Origin: Spirochaetota bacterium
GTDB taxonomy: Bacteria; Spirochaetota; Spirochaetia; Treponematales; UBA12059
Length of the DNA: 64,000 bases
Reading direction: 5' to 3'
Assembly: GCA_026398615.1 (NCBI GenBank)
Contig: JAPLSN010000016.1
Coordinates: 1 to 64,000, forward strand
Both the position numbers and the translations under genes were made by a program. The notes beneath the pieces are model-generated. The model saw only the letters and a program-made list of their open reading frames with translations, was not told the origin of the DNA and did no database searches. Shown one piece after another: positions 27,278 through 34,902 of the stretch (position 1 is the first letter of the stretch; each line of letters starts with the position of its first letter).

Positions 27278-27306
27278 ATAGTGGCGAAAATCGGCCCGTG
27301 AGGCAA
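27278..27306 (-). promoter_or_regulatory. Candidate promoter giving a leaderless DUF2156 mRNA
   Basis: On the minus strand, TTGCCT (27301-27306) and CACTAT (27278-27283) have a 17-bp spacer. The -10 box ends 6 bp before the ATG, so the transcript would start at the start codon. Confidence 0.45.
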
Positions 27307-27488
27307 GGAGCAGGCGGGGAAAACCGCAATGTGGGTGAGGAAGGCGATCAGGTGAGCGGCGGGAGGGCGTTCCATGATCGGCGACGGTCGATGCATGAGC
27401 ATGCCCGATCTGTGGCGCAATCCGTATTGATGCATCCAAAAACATGAATCCCGGAAGGGTGATTGTCCTTTTCCAGAATGTGTCGATG

Positions 27489-27537
27489 CTTACTGATCCT
27501 TGCTGAAGTAAGGAAACATGAATCATCCATTCTTCGC
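27489..27537 (+). repeat. Dispersed 49-bp repeat, copy 1
   Basis: This segment matches the reverse complement of 61954-62002 at 44 of 49 positions by hand alignment. Its first 36 bases (CTTACTGATCC to CATGAATC) match at 33 positions. It contains an internal near-palindrome, CCTTGCTGAAGTAAGG. A partial AAACATGAATC also occurs at 27440-27450. Both copies are intergenic. Confidence 0.7.
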
Positions 27538-27623
27538 AGGTTCCAGCAAGTATATGTTCGCAGAAATGAAACTGCTATGCATAATAAATCCTGATGCCAT
27601 AGTCAATAAGACCTTATCTCCGA

Positions 27624-27652
27624 TTGACAAATGATAATTCATATCCCATGAT
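27624..27652 (+). promoter_or_regulatory. Candidate promoter of the DUF499 operon
   Basis: A consensus TTGACA (27624-27629), a 17-bp spacer and CATGAT (27647-27652) precede the ATG at 27702 within the AT-rich stretch. Confidence 0.5.
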
Positions 27653-27701
27653 CGTGGTAAGCAATCAAGAAGTCTTGCTGCTTTGAAATTCGGGGGACCA
27701 A

Positions 27702-30700
27702 ATGTCGCAACCGCTGTCATCAGCCTGCCAACCGCGCGCCTCGGTATTCAAACAGGATCGTCGGGCTACCGTCCTGAACCTCGACAACTTCCTGAATGGA
27801 ACTATCGAGGGCAAGGAGTTCTTCCAGGAGAACTACCTGACCAACGGCATGGAAACCCTCATCGACAGGTCCTTCCGCCATCTTGCGGATGGCGCCACCG
27901 GCAATTCCATCTTCCATCTCTCCCAGTCCATGGGCGGCGGCAAGACCCATAGCATGATGGCTCTCGGACTCCTCGCGCGTGACCCCGGCCTTCGGAGTTC
28001 GGTATTGGGTGACAAGAATCCGGCGCCTAAACTCGGCAAGGTCCATGTTCTTGGCTTCAATGGCCGTCAATCCGACGTACCCCTGGGCATCTGGGGGAGC
28101 ATCGCCGAACAACTGGGAAAGAAAGACCAATTCAAGGTGTATTACACGCCCCTGTCGGCGCCCGGTCCGGAGGCATGGCGAACCTTGCTTGGCTCGGAAC
28201 CCGTCATCATTCTTCTCGATGAGCTTCCACCGTACATGGAGAATGCGCGGTCAGTGTCCGTCGGCAATTCCGATCTTTCGGTCGTCACCACGACCGCCCT
28301 CGCCAACCTCATGGTGGCCGCGTCGGACATGCCGAACGCCATCGTCGTGCTGAGCGACCTTGCCGGCAACGCCTATCAGGACGGCGGCAACCTGATCAAC
28401 AATGCATTGGCAAACCTCAAGAACGAAGCCAAGCGGATCGCCCTTCCCATCACACCGGTCAATCCCCAGGGCGACGAGCTTTTCCACATCCTCCGCTGCC
28501 GCCTCTTTGAGTCGCTCCCCGCGGAATCGGTCCGCAAGGACGTTGCCGACAGGTATCGTGCCAGTCACGCCGAATCTGTCCAAATGGGGTTGACCTCGAG
28601 TTCTTCCGATGGCCTGTTCCAGAATGTCCTGGACGCCTATCCCTTCCATCCCGCCTGGCGCGAACTCCTCGGCCGCTTCAGGGAAAACGAAGGTTTCCAG
28701 CAGACCCGCGGCGTGATCCGTCTCATGCAGATGGTCGTATCCAATCTCTGGAATACCAGGCGCGCCGACGGTCTTGAGCTGATCCATCCCTATGACATCG
28801 ACCTAGGCGACAACGAGCTGGCTTCCGAGATCCGGTCGATCAACCAGAGCCTGTCGGAAGCGGTTGCCCACGACATCAGCCATGAGGGTACGGCGGAAGT
28901 CGAAATCCTCGACAGGAAGAATGGCTCAAACGATGCCAGCGAAGCCGCCAAGCTTCTCCTTCTCGCCTCCCTTTCCGCCACCGCGGGTGCCGTCAACGGC
29001 CTCAGGGATTTCGAGGTCTATGACTTCCTGCAGCGGCCCGGCAGGGATCTCTCGGCACTCAAGACGAAGGTGCTCGACGAACTCGATATCCGGGCCTGGT
29101 ATCTCCACCGTTCTCAGGACGGACGCCTTTTTTTCAAGAATCAGCAGAACCTCGCCGCGCGTCTTCGCAGCACGGCCGAGGGCCTCCACAACGAGTCCGT
29201 CGCCAAGGAACTCAGGCGCTTCCTCAAGGAGCGCTTTGAACCCGTGCTCAAGGACCTCTACCAGAAGGCGGAACTCCTGCCCGCCCTCGACGAAGTCCTG
29301 GTCGAACAGGATCGCGTCTGCCTCATCCTGTCCGAGCCCTCGGGGGCTTTCGAGGGCCTCGCTCTGGCCAAGGAGTGGCAGGATTGGTGGGCTCAACAGA
29401 CCTTCAAGAATCGCGTCATGTTCCTCACCGGTTCAAAGCTGGTCATGGGCAACGTCAAGGACGCCGCCCGCCAGTACCGCGCCCTCCAGAGCATCGAGGA
29501 GGAACTTCACGCCGAGAACACGCAGCCGAATGATCCCCAATGGAAGGCCCTGGATACCCTCAAGGACAGGATCCTCTTCCAGTTCACCTCCGCGCTGACC
29601 CAAGCCTTCGATACCCTCGTGTACCCGAGCATCAACAACGCGCTCAGGCAGACTTCCATCATTCTCGAATTCAAGGGCAATACCTGGCGTGGCGAGGAAG
29701 TCCTCCGCAAGACCCTCGTCGATGCCCAGAAGTTCACTGCCGATGTCACCGCGGATGTCTTCCGTCAGAGATGCGAGCAGCGTCTGTTCGTCTCGAACCC
29801 GAGCCAATGGGCCGAGGTGAAGCGCCTGGCCGCCACCAATACGCTCTGGCAATTCCATAGGCCCGATGCGCTTGATACCTTGAAGGCAGAGGCGATCAGA
29901 AAAGACTACTGGCGGGAGGAAGGCAGCTACGTCCGCAAGGGCCCCTTCGCCAAAGCTGAAACCAGCGTAAAGCCCCTCTTCCTTTCGCGGGATGACCATG
30001 GAGTCAGCTGGCTCAAGATCGAGGCCCTCCACGGGGATCGCGTCCATTATGAGGGCGGCACGAATATACCTACCGAGGCCAGTTCGAAGGTGGGCGATTT
30101 CCAGCGTTTCCAGGCCAAGGCTCTTCGGTACAACTTCATCTGCGTCGATTCCCGCGGGGAGCATCCGACGGGAGCCCCGGTCGAGTGGGTCGGCGAACCG
30201 GATCTCAAGTACGCTTTTGATCCCGCTACCCGCAAGGTAACGCTTCGCAGTCTGCCCGCCGGCCAGATCTCCTACAGCACCGATGGCCGGTCGCCTGAAT
30301 ACGGCGGCAGCTATGACGCGCCTTTCGTTCCGCCCGAAGGCTGCACCGTTGTCCTCGCCGTCGCCGAGGTCGAGGGCATCAAGTCCAAGCAGCTCAAGGT
30401 TTCCATTCCCAAGAGCGATAACGGTGGTCTCTTCGAGATCTATCCCCATGCGGCCTGCCGCTGGTCACGACGCCACAAGCTGGATGACTCGGGCGCGACC
30501 TGGAAATTCATCGAGGCCATGGAAAAGCATATCGTCACGGCTTTCGACATCATCATCAAGGCGGAGAACAGCTCGGGCGACCAGGCCCTCGAGTATCTTG
30601 GAAGCCGCCCTTCCGGCTATGACGCCGGCCAGCTCCGGCAGCTTTGCGACGCGCTCCAGGACCTCGCCGGCGCGGGTACCGTGCGCCTTGAATGCGCCCG

Positions 30701-30800
30701 CTCCCATTTTCCTTCGGGCCAGGCCCTCCTTGACTGGCTTAAGGAAGCGGGAGTGACAGCCATCCCCGAAGAAGTTGACCAGGATGGCATCGATGGCTAG
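27702..30800 (+). CDS. Anti-phage DUF499 ATPase (Hma-type system)
   Basis: 1032 residues, a predicted AAA+-type ATPase of COG1483/DUF499. Walker A is MGGGKTHS near 77 and Walker B is IILLDELPP near 168-175. The family occurs beside DUF1156 methylases and helicases in defence islands. Near 850-900 there is a short beta-sandwich-like stretch (GQISYSTDGRSPEYGG then PPEGCTVVLAVAEVEG) resembling the CHB_HEX_C-type domain of carbohydrate enzymes, an unusual appendage. A GGGGGA site precedes the ATG. It overlaps the DUF3780 gene by 17 bp and is the first gene of the island. Its role is probably energy-dependent DNA sensing or motor function; this is inferred. Confidence 0.9.
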   Translation: MSQPLSSACQPRASVFKQDRRATVLNLDNFLNGTIEGKEFFQENYLTNGMETLIDRSFRHLADGATGNSIFHLSQSMGGGKTHSMMALGLLARDPGLRSSVLGDKNPAPKLGKVHVLGFNGRQSDVPLGIWGSIAEQLGKKDQFKVYYTPLSAPGPEAWRTLLGSEPVIILLDELPPYMENARSVSVGNSDLSVVTTTALANLMVAASDMPNAIVVLSDLAGNAYQDGGNLINNALANLKNEAKRIALPITPVNPQGDELFHILRCRLFESLPAESVRKDVADRYRASHAESVQMGLTSSSSDGLFQNVLDAYPFHPAWRELLGRFRENEGFQQTRGVIRLMQMVVSNLWNTRRADGLELIHPYDIDLGDNELASEIRSINQSLSEAVAHDISHEGTAEVEILDRKNGSNDASEAAKLLLLASLSATAGAVNGLRDFEVYDFLQRPGRDLSALKTKVLDELDIRAWYLHRSQDGRLFFKNQQNLAARLRSTAEGLHNESVAKELRRFLKERFEPVLKDLYQKAELLPALDEVLVEQDRVCLILSEPSGAFEGLALAKEWQDWWAQQTFKNRVMFLTGSKLVMGNVKDAARQYRALQSIEEELHAENTQPNDPQWKALDTLKDRILFQFTSALTQAFDTLVYPSINNALRQTSIILEFKGNTWRGEEVLRKTLVDAQKFTADVTADVFRQRCEQRLFVSNPSQWAEVKRLAATNTLWQFHRPDALDTLKAEAIRKDYWREEGSYVRKGPFAKAETSVKPLFLSRDDHGVSWLKIEALHGDRVHYEGGTNIPTEASSKVGDFQRFQAKALRYNFICVDSRGEHPTGAPVEWVGEPDLKYAFDPATRKVTLRSLPAGQISYSTDGRSPEYGGSYDAPFVPPEGCTVVLAVAEVEGIKSKQLKVSIPKSDNGGLFEIYPHAACRWSRRHKLDDSGATWKFIEAMEKHIVTAFDIIIKAENSSGDQALEYLGSRPSGYDAGQLRQLCDALQDLAGAGTVRLECARSHFPSGQALLDWLKEAGVTAIPEEVDQDGIDG

Positions 30801-31410
30801 AGCAAGTGCCAAAGCCGATAGCCGCCTTTGCCTTGGCCTCGGATTCTTTCCCGAGGAGGCGCGGCATGGCTTCCTCCTTGACCTTCCAGCCGGCAAGGAC
30901 GACACGGCCGGAGTAAAGCTTTCCGAGCACCGGGTCTGGAATCTCGCGGATGGCACGATCGACGTAGGCGTTGTCGGCCCCGCCGACCCAGGGCTTCGCG
31001 CCGTCGTGGAACGCTTCCGCTGGGACGAAATCGGCCCGGTCTTTTGGGAAGAGGCCGGTCAACGACTGAGGAACGCCGGAATCGCCGTGCCCCGCATGCC
31101 CAAGAAAGGCCGTATCCCCATCCACGCCTCGCTCGGCAAGGAGCTCTGCGTCCTCCTCTGGGCCATCGAGGATGCCGATTCTGCGCTCATCCCGGAAGCT
31201 GTCCGCAATTGGGAAGGACTTGCCCCCGAGGAACGCTGGTGGCTCTATACCATGACCGCGGCAGCCACAGGGCAGGCCCAGCAACGGGGCATCGGCTGGC
31301 GCAAGGCGCTGCGCTTCGCCCTGACGGAGAATCCCCTGGTCAAAGGCGAAGGGCTCCCGCCCAAGGCCCGCAAGGAAATGCTGAGATCGAGCCAGATGAA
31401 TCTTTTTTGA
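30784..31410 (+). CDS. DUF3780 anti-phage-associated protein
   Basis: 208 residues. It matches the DUF3780 family found between DUF499 and DUF1156 genes: GLGFFPEEARHGFLLDLP, VERFRWDEIGPVFWEEAGQRLR, GKELCVLLWAIEDAD and PEERWWLYTMTAAATGQ. No catalytic motif is visible, and biochemical function is unknown. The ATG at 30784 lies within the DUF499 coding end, so translation is coupled; ATG 30793 and TTG 30775 are alternatives. It ends by sharing a base with a following ATG. Confidence 0.85.
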   Translation: MASMARASAKADSRLCLGLGFFPEEARHGFLLDLPAGKDDTAGVKLSEHRVWNLADGTIDVGVVGPADPGLRAVVERFRWDEIGPVFWEEAGQRLRNAGIAVPRMPKKGRIPIHASLGKELCVLLWAIEDADSALIPEAVRNWEGLAPEERWWLYTMTAAATGQAQQRGIGWRKALRFALTENPLVKGEGLPPKARKEMLRSSQMNLF

Positions 31411-31424
31411 TGCGTGGAGAGAGC

Positions 31425-31835
31425 ATGGCGAACGTGGAAAAGTGGCTGCCGCTGTACAATGAGAAGGGGCGAGTCGAGTTTCTGGAAGACGAGACTTTTA
31501 CCACGCGGGTATGGCTGCCTCCCGAGGGTGCAGCTACCCCGCAAGCTACCCCGCAAGCCACCCTGCAAGCTACCCCGCAAGTTACCCCGCAAGCTACCGA
31601 GCAAGCCACCGAGCAAGCCACCGAGCAAGCCGAGCGTGAGGCAAAGTTGCTCGAGTTTTGTTCTATTCCTCGTAGCCGCGAAGAAATGCAGGCATTCCTC
31701 GGGCTTGCGGACCGCGAGCACTTCCGGAGCGCCATCCTCATGCCACTCCTTGAACAAGGCCTGCTTGCCCCGACCATCCCCGACAAACCGAACAGTCCCA
31801 ATCAACGCTACATACGGGTCGCAGGAGGCAAATGA
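31425..31835 (+). CDS. Small winged-helix protein with PQAT/EQAT repeats
   Basis: 136 residues. The N-terminal 30 residues (VEKWLPLYNEKGRVEFLEDE, then FTTRVWLP) resemble the tail of an AlbA_2/RecG-like regulator. A linker of four-residue repeats PQAT, LQAT and EQAT follows. The C-terminus, SREEMQAFLGLADREHFRSA to PDKPNSPNQRYI, is the winged-helix domain that usually ends Fic or AlbA_2/ATPase-type regulators. The large catalytic part is absent, so it is either a deletion remnant or a stand-alone DNA-binding adaptor. A GGAGAG site favours ATG 31425; ATG 31410 overlaps the DUF3780 stop. It may regulate the island. Confidence 0.65.
   Translation: MANVEKWLPLYNEKGRVEFLEDETFTTRVWLPPEGAATPQATPQATLQATPQVTPQATEQATEQATEQAEREAKLLEFCSIPRSREEMQAFLGLADREHFRSAILMPLLEQGLLAPTIPDKPNSPNQRYIRVAGGK
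31530..31635 (+). repeat. 12-bp tandem coding repeat (ACC-CCG/GAG-CAA-GCN)
   Basis: Eight to nine imperfect 12-bp units encode the PQAT/EQAT linker. Unit changes keep the frame, so slippage would only change linker length. The first units carry CCG (Pro) and the last three carry GAG (Glu). Confidence 0.85.
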
Positions 31836-31913
31836 TGAGAAGCGCTGTTCCGTCAATGCCGCTTGATGAAATGCGCCGCCCTGGACATACTCGATCCAAC
31901 AAGACCCCTCGCG

Positions 31914-31951
31914 CCTCTGCTCGCATGCGCACCCAGAGGGGTTCTTTTTTT
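31914..31951 (+). terminator. Rho-independent terminator inside the island
   Basis: A stem (ACCCCTC 31914-31920 with GAGGGGT 31936-31942) is followed by TC and seven T residues. It lies between the small winged-helix gene and the DUF1156 methylase, and would separate the two halves of the system transcriptionally or act as an attenuator. Confidence 0.65.
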
Positions 31952-31983
31952 ACAACAAGCACCAAGTTCCAAGGACCCATCCC

Positions 31984-34788
31984 ATGACCGATGGCCCCAC
32001 CTTTATCGAGACACAATTTCCCATCGCCAGACTCTCAGCGGAGTCATATAAGGAGCGCAAGGCGAATAACGGGCAGACGCTTACACGTCTAGGCAAATGG
32101 TGGGGGCGCAAGCCGCTGATTCTGGTGCGGGCTTCCATCCTGGGCATGCTCATGCCCGCCTCCAGCAACCCGAAGAAAGACCGCGAGATCTACCTGAAGA
32201 TTCTCACCATGGACGATGCGGGTACCTGGGATCGCTGCAAGCCTGCCGTGCAGCGCAAAACCACGCGTGCCGCCTTTGATCGCTTGCCCTATGCCGAGCG
32301 CATCGCCGAATGCGAACGCCCCGAAAATGTCGCGGGCCCCTCGGCGGCGGCGTGGGCGGAGATCAACGCCCACCTGGACACCAGGGCGGAGTCCTTGCCC
32401 GAGCTGGTCGAGCAACTCGGAAAGCAGCAGTTCGGCCACACGCCCCGCGTGGGCGACAGCTTTTGCGGCGGCGGTTCCATTCCCTTTGAAGCCGCCCGCA
32501 TCGGCTGCGAAGCCTTTGGCTCCGACCTCAATCCCGTGGCGGGCCTGCTCACGTGGGCCAGTTTGAATCTGCTCGGCGGTGGCAAAGCGGTGCAGGAAGA
32601 AGTGATGCGCGTGCAGGCGGAGGCCCTCGCCGCTGCCGACCGACAAGTCACCGCGTGGGGCATCGAACACAACGAGCGAGGCGAACGCGCCGATGCCTAT
32701 CTTTACTGCGTGGAAGTGAAACCCGAGGGCTGCGACTATTATATCCCGCTGGCCCCCAGTTGGTTGATCGGAGAGAAATCCAAAGTGGTCGCCCGGTGGC
32801 AGCGGGTATCCGGTTCAGACCGTCTGCAGCCGGACATTGCGGTGGTCAACGATGCCGAACTGAAACTCTATAAGGAGAAGAAGGGGGCGACGGTGGGCGA
32901 CAGCCGGGCCATCGATCCCTTTGATGCCAGCCGCTCCTGGTCGGTGGAATCCCTGCGCGGCCCGGAGGGACTGCGCCGCTGGAGCAATGACGATGTGGTG
33001 CCGCGCCCCGGCGATGTGTTTCAGGAACGGCTCTACTGCATCCGCTGGATCAATGCCCAGGGTGAACGCCGCTACGCCGCCCCCGATGACGCCGACCTGG
33101 CGCGGGAAACCAAGGTGCTGGCCCTGTTGCGCGAACGCTTTGCCCAGTGGCAAGGCGAGGGTTTTATTCCATCCAAGGCGATTCCTGAGGGCGGTGACGA
33201 AACCGCGCGCCTGTATCGCGAGCGCGGCTGGACCCACTGGCATCATTTGTTTACGCCGAGGCAGTTGTTGATTCTTGGCGTTTTTGCTGAAGCGTCGTTT
33301 CAGTTTGCGAAGAATCTGGATGCCCGTGTTGCGTGCCTATTAGGTCTTGGGAGAGTTGCGAACTTTGGCTCGAGGCTTTGTCGATGGCAAGCCGGGTTAG
33401 TCCACGACAAAGGAGTGGACGTTTTTAGCAATCAAGCTCTGAACACGCTTTTCAACTTCTGTTGTCGCCCGCTTGAGCCGTTGCGAGAGAGCTGGGTCGT
33501 GTTAGAGCGACTGCGCGACAAGCTTCCGAATTCGGGCACAGTTATGGTCATTGACGCCCGTGACATCAGTGAGACCTGCGACTTCTGGATCACCGACCCA
33601 CCTTACGCCGACGCGGTCAACTACCACGAACTCGGCGACTTTTTCCTCGCGTGGTATGACAAGCAGCTGACGGATGCCTTCCCCGAATGGATCCCCGATG
33701 CCCGCGCCGAACTGGCGGTGCGCGGCGATGGCGACGACTTCCGCCGTTCCATGGTGGAGATCTACCAGAACCTCACCCGGCACATGCCCGACAACGGCCT
33801 TCAGCTCGTCATGTTCACTCACCAGGACCCGTCTGTCTGGGCTGACCTCGGCATGATCCTCTGGGCCGCGGGGCTCAAGGTCAGCGCGGCCTGGACCATT
33901 GCCACGGAGACTCCCGCAGGAGGCATCAAGAAAGGCAACTACGTCCAGGGCACGGTCCTGCTCGTTCTACGCAAGCGCATCGACGCTGGCAACGCCTTCC
34001 TCGACGAGCTCTATCCGCTTGTGGAAGATGAGGTAAAACAGCAGATAGACTCGATGCGTTCCCTCGACGACGCTTCAGATCCAAACTTCGGCGACACTGA
34101 CTACCAGCTTGCCGCGTATGCGGCCGCCCTCCGCATCCTGACCCAATACCAGAGCATCGATGGCCAGGATGTGAGCTATGAGCTCTTCCGCGCCAAGCCG
34201 GGGAAGGGCAAGGGACGCGCAAAGGCTGGTTCAGCAATGCCCGAAAAGTCCCGCTTTGAACAGGTCATCGACCGCGCCATTTCCATTGCCTGTGACTACC
34301 TCGTTCCGAAAGGCCTCGAGGAAGCATGGATGCGCCTTGGTCCCGATGAGCGCCTCTATCTCCGTTCCCTTGACGTGGAAGGCCGTGGTGAACGCCGGCA
34401 GGGCGTTTACCAGGAGCTTGCCCGTGGTTTCGGGGTCCGTGAAGTCAAACCCATTCTCGCCTCGACGACGGCCAACCAGACGCGTATCAAGACCGCTTCG
34501 GAGTTCGGGAACCGTGACCTCGGCCCACTTGGCGCCGAAGGCTTTGGCGGCACCGTTCTCAGGCAGCTTCTCTTTGCGCTCCATGCCTCCCGCGAGGAGG
34601 AGAATCCCACCAGCGGGCTCCGCTATCTCAAGGACGAGCTTGTCGATTACTGGCAACATCGGCAAAGGCTCATCGTTATCCTCGATTGGCTTTCTCCTCT
34701 CGCTCGCGTGGCAGGCATGGAGGACTGGAAAGCGGATGGCGAATATGCTCGTCTCCTGGCGGGATTGCTGAGGGGGGACCATGGGTGA
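31984..34788 (+). CDS. DUF1156 DNA methyltransferase (Hma-type system)
   Basis: 934 residues, an adenine-specific DNA methylase of COG1743. The N-terminal DUF1156 block reads FIETQFPIARLSAESYKERK and LGKWWGRKPLILVRA. The SAM-binding motif I is GDSFCGGGSIPFEAARIGCEAFGSD near 156, and the catalytic motif IV is DPPYADAVNYHEL near 537. It would mark host DNA in a defence system. G+C is uneven: about 68% to 33240, near 50% for 33240-33570, then 67% and finally 50-58%, with changed codon use. This suggests recombination, perhaps at the specificity region. The ribosome site is weak and a terminator lies 33 bp upstream. Confidence 0.92.
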   Translation: MTDGPTFIETQFPIARLSAESYKERKANNGQTLTRLGKWWGRKPLILVRASILGMLMPASSNPKKDREIYLKILTMDDAGTWDRCKPAVQRKTTRAAFDRLPYAERIAECERPENVAGPSAAAWAEINAHLDTRAESLPELVEQLGKQQFGHTPRVGDSFCGGGSIPFEAARIGCEAFGSDLNPVAGLLTWASLNLLGGGKAVQEEVMRVQAEALAAADRQVTAWGIEHNERGERADAYLYCVEVKPEGCDYYIPLAPSWLIGEKSKVVARWQRVSGSDRLQPDIAVVNDAELKLYKEKKGATVGDSRAIDPFDASRSWSVESLRGPEGLRRWSNDDVVPRPGDVFQERLYCIRWINAQGERRYAAPDDADLARETKVLALLRERFAQWQGEGFIPSKAIPEGGDETARLYRERGWTHWHHLFTPRQLLILGVFAEASFQFAKNLDARVACLLGLGRVANFGSRLCRWQAGLVHDKGVDVFSNQALNTLFNFCCRPLEPLRESWVVLERLRDKLPNSGTVMVIDARDISETCDFWITDPPYADAVNYHELGDFFLAWYDKQLTDAFPEWIPDARAELAVRGDGDDFRRSMVEIYQNLTRHMPDNGLQLVMFTHQDPSVWADLGMILWAAGLKVSAAWTIATETPAGGIKKGNYVQGTVLLVLRKRIDAGNAFLDELYPLVEDEVKQQIDSMRSLDDASDPNFGDTDYQLAAYAAALRILTQYQSIDGQDVSYELFRAKPGKGKGRAKAGSAMPEKSRFEQVIDRAISIACDYLVPKGLEEAWMRLGPDERLYLRSLDVEGRGERRQGVYQELARGFGVREVKPILASTTANQTRIKTASEFGNRDLGPLGAEGFGGTVLRQLLFALHASREEENPTSGLRYLKDELVDYWQHRQRLIVILDWLSPLARVAGMEDWKADGEYARLLAGLLRGDHG

Positions 34789-34902
34789 TATTTCTTTCCG
34801 CTCGGAAAAGGCAAATGAGCACCGTTTTATATTGTCTTCAAATATATACAGTAAAATGATATAGTGATTTCTATGATAAATCATGCCAGGAGGTCGTAGC
34901 AA
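34789..34902 (+). promoter_or_regulatory. AT-rich promoter region before fic, with a start-site palindrome
   Basis: G+C falls to about 36%. Candidate boxes are TTGTCT (34832-34837) with AATGAT (34855-34860) at 17 bp, or TATAGT at 34860-34865. A 6-bp inverted repeat, TGATTT (34865-34870) and AAATCA (34878-34883), covers the likely start site and could be an operator. An AGGAGGT site at about 34890 serves the next gene. Confidence 0.5.

Larger units (their letters stand above)
27307..27701. other. Left edge of the defence island, AT-rich, no gene
   Basis: No credible reading frame lies here. From about 27500 the G+C drops to roughly 40%, the lowest in the window apart from the gap before the Fic gene. 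It holds a dispersed 49-bp repeat at 27489-27537 and the promoter of the DUF499 gene. The sharp composition change marks the probable junction of acquired DNA. Confidence 0.6.

Noticed and set aside
31530-31635. Repeats as a CRISPR array
   Set aside because: The 12-bp units are contiguous and in frame with no spacers; they encode a PQAT linker. The zwf repeats at 41843 are rejected for the same reason.
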